From contig VWZF01000449.1 of assembly GCA_013396755.1 (NCBI GenBank), positions 1 to 64,000 on the forward strand: a stretch of 64,000 nucleotides of DNA, read 5' to 3'. The position numbers and the translations under genes were made by a program. Below are positions 49,701 to 61,700 of this stretch, piece by piece. Positions within the stretch are counted from its first letter, which is position 1. Each line of letters begins with the position of its first letter. This DNA comes from Sclerurus mexicanus (Eukaryota; Chordata; Aves; Passeriformes; Furnariidae). The notes beneath the pieces are model-generated. The model saw nothing but the letters and a program-made list of their open reading frames with translations. It was not told the DNA's origin and ran no database searches.

Positions 49701-52700
49701 CTCACTCTGAGTTCTGAATTATGACCAGGAGTCCCTTTTTAATATGAGTTTTGCTGTTGCATATCACAAAACCATCCAGTGATGCTTTATTGGCAGTGTA
49801 GCTGGTAAAATGCAGTTAATGAAAACGGTCTAAGAGTCTTTTTACCTTTTTCCTTCAAAGTAAAATCTTGTACTGGATTTTCTGAAGGAATGTTTCCATT
49901 TGGTATGACACTGCTGTTTCTCTGAAAAGAAAGCAAACAAAGTGACCAAAAATGGCAATGTCCTCAGAGAGCAATGGCAGTGACACCCTTTGAAATGACG
50001 AGTCCAGCAGCATAACCCTGAAATCTCTTGGAATCTGTGCTTGAGACTCAGTCCGGATGCTGAGAGTTTCCCACCTACAATCGTAGTGTGTACAGGGTGA
50101 AAAAAGAAACTTTGGCTCTTTGTATGCTCTGTTCCCTCTGAGTTTCATATCAATTTGGTTGAATACTCTATGCTGTAGTGCTTCCCTGCTACCTCTACCC
50201 TGCAAAATCTCCCCAGAGTGTTGTATGGTTTGTGGTTTTCCAAGTGATCAGAAATGCCTCACCCAGGAGAAGAGTCCCAAAGTATAGAGAAAAGTAGAAT
50301 GTGAGAAGATGCCCCTTGAGTTACCTCATAGTTCAATCTCTTCTTGCTTAGGTCTCTTAAGTTCATGAAGTTCTATAGGACAGAGATAAATGCAGGACAT
50401 AGGACCCTTCAGAGTCCTCCCTGGCCTCCCCTCCCCTTAGTTTGTATAGTAGGTGGCTACATCTGGGTCCTTGTGAAAGTATTTTACCCTTTTTTGGCCC
50501 CGGTCTCGCTTGTGGATTTTATTGAGCTTCTTGGGATGGTTTATTCCTAGTTTGGTACTCTTGAAAGATTCTAATCGCTTCCTCATTGTCCTATGGAAAA
50601 TCTCCTTGTCTTGTTTGTCATCTTCACTGTGCATGATCTCATGTCGACTGTACAGGTGTTTGTGCTGTGGCCAGGAAGGGAAGACAATATTCATTTATTT
50701 AGAAATACAGCTGGAAGCCCTGAATCAATGCATTCAATCAGTGTCATGGAAATGTAAACAACTCCATCAGAAAGAATGAACCAAAGACTAGTCTGAAGGC
50801 ATTAATGAAACTCCCATTTTTCTTTCTCTTTCTTCTCTGAAACAGGTGTAAATCCAGGAATTTCAAGTACATAAAAGTGGACTGTTATTTAAAGTAAGCT
50901 CTCCCTATAAGTATCTGAATTACTTCAGCTGATACACTCCATTTAATCCTGATCAGAACCTATGTTGGACACAGTTCTGCATTACACTAGCCCAAGTGAT
51001 TTCAAAAACACTAGTTCTGTTAAAAAGGCATGTTCTCAAGTGAGAAAGCACACAGACGAAGAGCCTATCTTCTTCAAGGGTGCAGATATTGCAGTGGGTT
51101 GTCTCCTTTTGAGTTTCACTCCCAAGTTTTGGTTTGTAATGCCTCCTAGTTTTAGATTGGAAAAGAGTCCAATGCTAGATTTTTGCTCTCACCTCTTGCC
51201 TGGGTTTATACAGGTACTGTTGTAGGGTGTGATGAGCGAGTGTATCTTCTGTGTCCCGGATACTTTTCCTTCTCTGCTCTAAAGCTTGCATGTCAAGGCA
51301 AACCGGTCCAGCTTTTTCTCTCCTGAAGAAGAGCACAAACATCAGTTTTTAAAATCAGTAATTGCTGAAGAGGAGGAAAAAACAGAACATGAGGAACAAG
51401 AAGGAGAAAAGAAGATGAAGTTTAAAAACAAAAACAAAAAAGGAAGGTTAAGAATTGGCTAAATGAAAATGAATGAGGAAATGCCTAATGGGAAACGTGA
51501 AAAGACTTCTTTTTTGTCTTTCAAGTAGATGTAGCATTAATTTCACAGTTTACAAGACACATGGTCTGTTCAGTGACAGTTTCATCAAAGAGTTAAGGAA
51601 GGGACCATTTTTTCCTTGCTTCTCTCCTGACTTATTCTGGAGCAGGTACAAAAATAACATCTAGCCCTGTTTATAGCAGTTGGTCAACCAAAGGCAAATG
51701 AAACAATTCTAATGTGGATGTCTGTTTCATCTTACCACCTTTTACTGAAAAAGATTGTTTGTGTGTAAAATGCAACAATATAAATCTATGTGTTATTTTA
51801 TGTTTGAGAAAATATTCAAGTTAAAAAAGCAAATTAAGCCCCTGTAAATTGCATTTTTCAATCTTTTAACATTATTTCAGTCTCCTCTCATATACCTCCC
51901 CATCTGCCCACATTACTTACAGTAAATAAGAGACAGAGCTTTCCATAGTACTTGGGAGTGGGGTGCTGAAATCCACATTTACCACGTTGTCTGTACTTGG
52001 AGAACGTATAAATGCCAATGAACCTCTACGTTCTCCCTGGTCACAGAAAGAAACAAGACATATTACAGCTGTAAACACCCAGGACAAAATGCGTATTAGA
52101 AAATGCAGATCATTTGTGAGACTGCTGTAGTCAAATGGCACAAAAAGCACAGGAGAAGTTGTATTTAGGTGGCAAATACAAACCATTCTTTGGGTTTATG
52201 GTTTCTTTATGTTGAATGACAGTATCCCCATGAACAAAGCCAGGAGAAAAATTATTCCACTCTCATAAATTGATTTTGAGGAGGTGAGTGATTTCTTAGG
52301 CCTCAACAGATTAGCAACTGCAAGCCAAGTGCATAGGGATGTACACACAGTTTTCTATGCATCGACACATCACTGCACTAACAGTAGCATTTTCAAAGAC
52401 ACAACACTAAGTCTTCTGTTCTGTATCAGACTGGAAGCAGCAAATATTAAGTCATGAGAGAAGTCTATGAGGCTATTTGAAAGATGAGATAATGAAGAGA
52501 TTTTCCTTCCATATAGGAGCGAAATACTGGAAAACCTTCACTTTTATGTCTTCACAGACTTCCCTACAGCTTTTGTAATCTCTTATTTAGGTGAAAGGTA
52601 TTTGTTTGGTGGCATTGTGCTTACATAGGGTGAACCCATCTATGGTTTTGAATCACAGCAAAGAGGAATTGTATAGCAGGTCTCTACATTTTAAACAGTA

Positions 52701-55700
52701 ATAAAGAACACATCAAGAAAAGCCATCTCCCTTGCAGAACATTAAAAGAGATTTTATGTATATTTCTTCAAATTTAACTATACTTTGTTCCCTTTGCATC
52801 TTGATATTCATAGAACAAACCAAATAAATGCTTTCTTTTGCTGTGGTAGCCCACAAACATGTTACAGTATGTGTTGGATCAGACTATTGGCATTAAGAAG
52901 TATTCTCTGGCCTCTGTGTGCAGAAAACTTGAGATGAATAGAATTACATTCTGGGACACCATCATCCCATCCATTTTCTTAAGTGACTCTGACTTTCTTT
53001 TCAAATCAAGTTTTCTTCTTCATACATACATCATACCATATCATCAGCAGAGGAATTTTAGCCAAAACAAGTTATGAATTGTATGTATTTAAGTCACTTC
53101 TGTTCACTTGCTCTGGATTATTTTCATTTTGCTTGGCTTAGGTTCTCCCCTCTCAACTATAAGAAATATATTTAGGTTGACACTGAATTATCTCAAGCTC
53201 TTGTTTATTATACAGATGCAGCATAACAGCAGAGCTGAACAAAGAAAAAAGTATAAAATAATTCTTAAACTCCTCAGTTTCTTGCAAGTGAGACAAGAGT
53301 GAGTAGCTTGGGAAGGCAGATCTTTACTTCTCCTGGAGGAAATGGCTTCAATTTCAATGTCAGTTTGTAATTCATAGATATTTTGTTCAAATATATATTT
53401 GAGAAGTCAAGAAAAAGTTGTTAAAGCAGTGTATCACTGAAGCAAATATTAAAGTGAGAAAAGTGAAAGGCCTTTAGGATTCACAACTCATAACTAATTT
53501 TCACTGGAAGAATTATATTGCAGAACTTCTGTAGAGTTTGGAGAACCTTTTTAATTTTTCTGTCTATTATAAGATCAGTAAACATTCGCCAATAGAATTT
53601 ATCTGCAAGGCACATTATACACAAATAGCATTTGGGCTAAGGCAGCAAAAGTCAATTTCAATTGTGTTTTGTCTCCTAAAAATTAATAATCAAACTTAAT
53701 TTGACTTTGCTATATGGGATCAAAGACATTATTGGGTAAAAATTCTGATGCTAAATCTGCATGGTTTAGTGATCTATATAGCCCTTTGTTCCTGTTAAAG
53801 AGAAATATACTGCAATGAATCTACTGAACAAATTCAACAATTAATCTGACCATGAGTTTCATGCTCATCCACATCAAAGTCATTATCCAACTTTCTGCCT
53901 CTGCGGTGTGACCCAGAAAGCATCACAAGAAAGAAAATTACTTCTTGAGCACAGATGGTCTGAAAACTGAACGAGTAATTTACAAAATCTCAAAAGGAAG
54001 TATTTGCTTGTCTTGTGAACCATCCCCCATTTTTCACACTAACATAATTTCTGAATTTCATCTTGTTTTCTGAATTTCATCTTGTTTTCTGAATTCAGTT
54101 GTTGAAATTACATGTTTCACTGGAAGAAGTCTGACTGGCTGCAGCTCATTTTCAAAAAAAAAAGAAAAAAGAAAAATAGCTTAGCAGTAGTAGTATCAGT
54201 CGTAGTAATAATTTATTTTATTTAAATTAAAGAAATAACTGGTATATCACCTAGCTGTGAAAATTAGTTCAGATGGAGATCACAGGCATAGATATATTAT
54301 AATTTCAAAGATGACCTTTAAAAATATTCTATTTAAAACTGTCCATTACACTGCCAACACTGTACATTTGTGGCTATTTGAGCTAATGTGACTAGTTTCA
54401 TACTGAAGAAGGTTAGGAATTCTTAACACAGTCTGGTAACATTGCTCCAGTCTGAAAATGGTACTCCAGCAGAAGGTCCGAAACTTTCTTCCACTCTGTA
54501 GCTTCAAAAATTTCTCCTATTGCAAGTCTTAAGTTTCCCTAACTTTATAACTCTATGATTGCATTTGTTGTTTGTAGTGTGCCACTTCAATCCTAATTAT
54601 TGAACTGTGGGGGTTATGATTCTATTGAATTAAAGTTAGCCTTCCCATTTTTATTATCTTTTTTTGTGTTATGATGACCTGGCAGATTGAGATCAGCAGT
54701 CCACTACTTTGGCCACATATCCACACCATTTGGAGGTGAGCTTCTTCAGAGCAGATTTGTCACCACATAGAACCACCATTCTGCAGGACCCAGACTCTGT
54801 TAATACATTTAGAAGGACAGTATCCCTCCAGTATTTTGTCAGGTAATGAACACAGAAATAAAGATATTCAGTAAAACCCAACAGAAAAGTACACTGATGT
54901 AAGTACAATATACCAATACTTGGTGATCAGGCATAATACTGAGAACTACAGCTTCTCTAACAGGTGATACGGAGATTCAAAACACATTTTAAAAGTAAAG
55001 TAGATCACAGACAGAAACATGTTTCCTTTAGACATCTCCTGCAATGTATCAACTTTATGCTATGTTATAAATTTCAAAAAAATTAAATCCCAAGTGATGC
55101 TATAGTATGTCAACAGGTGTTCATAAGTACCTCAGCCACGTAGCTAATTGCATCCTTCAAGTTGAGCTCATGGAAAACATTAAGGATTTGGTCTCTTGAT
55201 TTTTGAGCAGACCTTCTCATCAGTATTTTTCTGAGGAATTTCCTATCAAAATTGGACCACCTGATAATTGAAAAAACTGTGTTAATGACAAAAGGAATTT
55301 TAGTTTCACTGCATTTTTAGTTTAGCATAAATTATATTTTTTGAGCTAAACACTTTCTAAAAAATGGTGAACACAGAAATGGGAGGGATTCATGTTTTGA
55401 AGCTTTTCAATTAACATGTAAAGAAAGTTAAGGAAAAGCCTGCTACAGACTTATGCAGCTGTCACAAAGCATTTCATTGGTTCACTTACCAAACACTACT
55501 ACAACAACAGTGCTAGGATTACAGTATCCCATTTCAAAGTCAATAAGATATTTTATACTTTGGGAGATCATGCTACCTTATTTTTCTACTTCTGATTATG
55601 TTTAATTTTCTTCCCTCCTTTGGAAAGTAATCTGCCTTTCCCCAGCTGTATTGTAGGACAGCCAGACTAGAAAATCAGTTCACAGCAACAATGCCCCTCC

Positions 55701-58700
55701 AAAAGCTCTACAAGATGGCCTTATTCATGCCACTGATGTACTCTGCTCTAGTAGGGATGTGCATTTTCTGTGCCTTATACTTCCAAGATTGCCTGAGTGT
55801 AGGGTATCTGCCATTTCAGTGTGTAGGGTCCAGAAGATAAAGGATGTTATACTTTCATTTAACTTCCTCAAGATTTTCTCTAGAAGGCATGAGGCAATTT
55901 TGGAGACTATTGCTCAGAGTGACTCTATCCATCTTGCCCTATGGCTATTTTGAGTTTCCAACTTCTGATTTGGATTGCTGAAACCTTTTTGTGTTAAACA
56001 TTTTTCACAGAATTGATAGCTATCCCTGTTCTCTAGACAGAACATCTGACAAGCAAGCTCCAATTCAGGCTGCCCCACCTGGGCCCATCAGTGAGGGTGG
56101 TAGGAGCTGCCACTTCTCTGAGGAAGCAGCACTTTCACATACACAGATTCCAAAAGGCAGCCTTAAGATGGTCTCATTCAAAATACATTAGTCATCAAAC
56201 CATACACTCAACCATGAATCTATATTAAGTTACTCCTTCTCTTGTTATTCAGGGAGATTACATTCTGACATGTAAGAAATAAACTCTAATTGGCCACATA
56301 AAAAATATTTTTATATTCTCCTGTTATATATAGCCCACTGAAATTCATTCCCCAAAAGTAAACTACAGATTTAGACCAAAAGAAAGAAGATGTTCTGACT
56401 GAAATGCCTCAGGAAAACTCTCCAGGGCATAAATGAATGAAGAGCAAAAGGAAAGGAAGGAGACTGTCCCTGTAACTGGATGGAGATAGGTGAGAAATTC
56501 TGCTTCAGTTCCACTATAATCCAGCTCCAGCCTAGGAGTTGTATAGTTGCATAAGCATAACGCTAAACCTAAGCTAATAGACTCAGCTTCTCAGGAATGG
56601 TTAGGGGAGCATTTTGCAGAAAACTAACACAGCTACATAGCTTTGGCATTGGAATTGGCATGTTGAGTCAGCACTGTGACTGGCTGCACCTATGAAATGA
56701 CCTAACTCCAGGGAGAGAACAGCCTAACCTGAAATTACACTCTTAAAGCTGTTCAGATTCAGTGTCCTTTTTTGCCACACTTATTCATCTAGACCTGCAA
56801 TTGTGCCCATCACAATGGTAACTCTTCACATGTACTTTAAAGAAAATGGTGTGTCTTTCAGCTGAGTCATTTTGTTTCTCTCAAGATTAATCAACTATAA
56901 AAAGAGGGGGACAGTTCATTATTGGTTTCAAACTAATAGGCTGAAACTGTCAAGAGTTATTTCAAAGCACCCTGTGCCATCACTTTCAGAGGTGTTGAAC
57001 ACATCCTTTGTAGAAACAGGATAAACAGCTAATCCAGTTGTAGCTGAGGTTTTTTAGTGCCTCCACACATAAATATTGTTCATGCAATGTAGTATTACAG
57101 AGAAGGACCAACATTAGCATTTTAGGTTAAAATTTTGCAAATAGCCGGTTCTCTAATCTTGAGAGAATCTGACTCCTGATTATGAACCTGAGGCACCTGA
57201 AAAGGCATAGTCTGAACTGTGGGGGAGAAAAAAAGGTTCCAGTTTAAAGGGGACAAAAATACACTGTTTCAAATTTGCTGTATTTTCAGTATATAACCTC
57301 TTAAACTACATTTTACATCCTTGCTTTCTTTAAACTCACAGGCTTAAAAAGTCCTAATGTACAGATAAGACTTCCTAGTAGTATTTCAACATTCCAAGTT
57401 AGTTACTACTTACTTGTCTCTCAGATAATGATGCCCTATTTGTCCAGAAATATCTTCTATAGCAGAAAGAATGTGATCAAAGGCCTAGGAAAATGAAAGT
57501 GGAATGAATACCTTTACAGAAATAAAAAAAGCATAATTAGAAAATAGCTTGATTTATTTTTAAGTTGGACCAGGTCACTGCAGAATAATTTTATTGCTGT
57601 TAAGCAAATTTTTTTCATTTTACAGAATACTATTTACAGAAATACTAACTACTATAAGCTTTTCTTCAAAGGTCCTGAGCTTTTTAACCAGTTCTTTATA
57701 AATTCACTAATTGTTATTGAATTACAAGGATCTCAGCAGAAGGCACTTAGACTCCCATTTTAACATTCAATTTTAAAGCTTTTTATTGACTCATTTTACC
57801 ATCTCCATTTCTGCCCTATGAAGTACATCAGCCACTATTACTGTCAGTGATTAAATCAGTTGAACAATTTCCCTAATGTGTCTTTTTACATGTTTCAGGA
57901 ATCCATACTCTCCTCAGAGCAGAAGTAGGCACCATTCTTTTAATATCTAGGGCAAAATTTCATACTGAGTATATTAGATGGCTGATAGAAATCCCAAGAT
58001 TTATAGCTCTTGATTAAACCAAGGCAGCTGCAGGTACAATTTGGTCTTTTTCTAAATGTGGTCATTAACATTTCACTCTGAACATTGTAGTGATTACTGC
58101 AGAATATACAGATGCTAGGTTTGGAACAACATAGGTGTGGTATTTGGCATGGGTGAGGCTGTACCTCGAGTACTGCGTTCAGTTTTGGGCCCCTCACTTC
58201 AAAAAGGGCATTGAGGTGCTGGAATGTGTCCAGAGAAGGGCAGCAGAGCTGGTGACGGGTCTAGAAAAAATATGCTATGAGTGGCTCAGGGAGCTAGGGT
58301 TGTTTGGTCTGGAGAAGAGGAGGCTCAAGAGGGCCTTATCACTCTCTACAACTACCTGAAAGGATGTAAAAATGGTCTTAAGTTGTGCCAGGGGATGTTC
58401 AGATTAGATAGGGGGGAAAAAAAGTTCACTGAAAGAGTGGCAAGACATTGGAGTAAGTTGCCCAGGGAGGTGGTGGAGCCTCTGGAAGTTCTCAAGAGGC
58501 ATCTGGATGTGGCATTTGGAAATAGGGTTTAGGGGTAATTGTGGTGCTAGGTTAACTGTTGGACTACATGTTCTTGAAGGTTCCAACCTTGATGATTCTG
58601 TGATGTCTTATAGTCTTCCATCATTTAACCTATATTTGTAATGAAAATATGTTTTCTTTTACGGAATAAGAACTTCTCAATGTTGTGTGAAAGTGAACTG

Positions 58701-61700
58701 AAAGAGATTGTGTTTCTAAATCTTTTAAAAGGGTAAAGAAATGCAGAGACACACAGCATTCACACTGATTTAAAACTATTGCCATTAATTTGGAATTTCA
58801 GTATATAATTAATCTGTACTGGGCAGCAGACTATCCTTCTATGTAATATGCAAGCTACAAAGCCTGCTTTCATACCTTTTCCAAACATTAACAGTTTGTA
58901 AGATGGAATAATAAACTTACTTGCACATGCTTTGCCCTAGCAATCATCAATCCAACATCCTCCTCTTTTAGATGAAGAGTAAGAAGCATATTCAATCTGT
59001 GCTGTTTCCTCAGCACTCTCAGCCTCATTGAATTATCAAGTGAAAAACAAGAACTTTCAGTTGAGTATCACCTCACAGGACTCAGTGTAAAGACAAATAG
59101 GAACCTAAAAATAACTTTTGAAATGTCTGAAAGATTTTACTCCTGAAATTTCATAGCACCCTCCCTTCCAAAATAAAAAAATTTCTCTAACAATTTTGTT
59201 TTCTCTTCAGGTGTTCTGTAAACATCCAGAAGATACCATAGTTTTGTTTTAAAATATCTTACTCTGCCATGAAGTTTCTCATTCAGTTTTGGCTCTCTGT
59301 GTTCAGTTTTCTTCACTTTCAGCCACTGTACCAAAGGCTTGATAGTCAGGCCCTAAGGATTGAAACATGATAATAAATGCTTGGGAGTTTTCTTAGACTT
59401 TCCTCCAGCTGGTGTTGTTAAAGAGAAATAGAGCACATTTGTGTGTTACTTGGTGGTTCTCATACTTTCTCAGTTGATCCCTGTCCCCACTAGAAGATAA
59501 AATGATGTACCCTCAGCTCCTGTTACAAAGATTTGAGAAGTCAACAACTAGTGGGAAAATGTATCTTCTATAGGAAAACTATGGTCGTGGAAGGGTAGAC
59601 GTGTTTCCTATACCATTGAATGTGGTATTTTCTCCACATATCAGGAGTTTGCAACCACAATTAATCTTCCTGCGATACACTTCAGAAAAAATTGCCAGCT
59701 GCTATATACTGTCATATCTCCATTTAAATTAACGGGTTTTTCATCCAGAAAGTGCTATTTTGTTTCAATGTTAAATACTTTCTTGTCCCACTGCTAACTG
59801 TTATATTTTAGAACAAGTACTGAGGCTCAGGTAGATCAGCTTAATGACTGTATCTGCCCATTAAAAGGATTGTTCCCTATAATTATTCACATGAGGTGAA
59901 GGATGTTTAATCAGATATTAGCTTGGCACTATTAATACCAAGCAGCTAAGACTGAACAATTTTTAGCACAAAGGAAATTGTGTTTTGTCCCATGTGGTCC
60001 CACATGAAAACATAAAATAGGATCTTTGTTACTAAAATTACAAATTCAATTATTCTTTCAGTTCAGTGAAACAATATGCAACCTTCAGCTAAGAACTGAA
60101 CTTTAAGCATTCAGTACTTTTGGGGGACTCCTTCTCCTTGCAAAAGCACATTTAAGAAGTTAAATTACCTGGAAAATAACAGTAAAAAACACAACAATGA
60201 TAGTTGTGCTGACAAACAGGTTTTTGTCTTTCACTTGATCCCCATTCAGAAGTGCAACAAGAGCAAAAGCAACTGCTCCACGTAGTCCACCATAGGACAT
60301 CACCACCTGGTCTATTATCTCCAACTGGACTGTTCTGTAGCGGTTGAGAATCCACGTCTGTAAAATGACACCTGTAAAAAACGAATGTCAGCATGTCTAG
60401 AAATACTCTTAATGCAATGTCAATATTCCAGCCGTGTGTGACAGAAATGGCACCACCAGACCACCTTCATAACAATCCACTCCACCTGCTTCCCTCCCTG
60501 TACCTGCTTCCCATTTGGTGCCTCCTCCTTTACAGCTAGCCAAAAGAATTAGATGGAGCTGCTTCTGAGAGCGCTGCCCCCTGGCACAGGTGCTACAGGG
60601 CAAGTTCTGCTGTGTCCTGACCTTTGAAATTCGTTAAGAACAGCACTTCTAGCACCATAACCAGTGATATTCACATGGTCATTTAACAGAAACAGATTCA
60701 GATTTAGGGAATAAGGTGGTACCCTTTACAAATCACTAAAAAGGACATTTATGCCATTGTCTTATGAAGGGTTGTCTAGTTATGCTGTCTTGAGACCTAC
60801 AGGTGAGATGCTGCCTACTGCAGGAGACCTAAAGCTCTAGCTATCACAACATGTCCCGGAGCTCCCACCACACAGAGGGAAAACAGCCTCACCACTCCTG
60901 CGAGTGGCATGGCAGGCGTGTCCCACTGCAGCACGCCAGGGCTGCTAACCAGTGCAAAACACACAGTGCTCCTTTTAGAGAACTCAACTTGTGGCAAGAG
61001 TGTCTGGTCACTGTAAGAAGGGCCTCTTAAGAACTCATTCATGCTACCAATCTGACTCCTTCAGGGTATGAGAGCTGCAATTGCACAAGGCCCAGGATCA
61101 TCAGGTATTTAGCAATTTGTCAATGTCTAAGATCAATTACTTTAGTGGGTGCTCATTGTTACTGCTGAATATTTACTATTTAATTGTTGAGCACATTTAT
61201 TACAGGATTGTTAACCACTCGTTCCAGGAATACAAAAAGAGTCAAACACAAGATATACAAAATTCTTTTACTCAGGCACATTAGCAGTTACTGAGAGGCA
61301 GCTAAAGGAACAATGCTTACAGACTATTTAGAAAGGAGGACAAGGGGCTAGACACTTCATTCAGGGACGGAACCCCTGAGACAGAGTAAGAACACAGACT
61401 CTAGGAAAACTGCAAGTTAGAGAGACTTGCAACCTGTTATTTGAATTTAAGTCAAGACAAACAGGCAAATATGCCAGTTTAATCTATTCCCAGGTATAAG
61501 TACATACAGCAAACTCTGTGTGTTCCTCTCCACAAGTCCTTCATTCTATTCCTTTTTTGCAACTTTAGCAAAACTACAGTAGAACTACACACATAGCTGG
61601 GCAAATCATCATTGGTATTTTGAAATGTTTGCAAACTTATATAACCCCAGTAAATTGACAGTAGGTAATCCCTACCTGCCACAGTCTTATTTGCTCAGTT

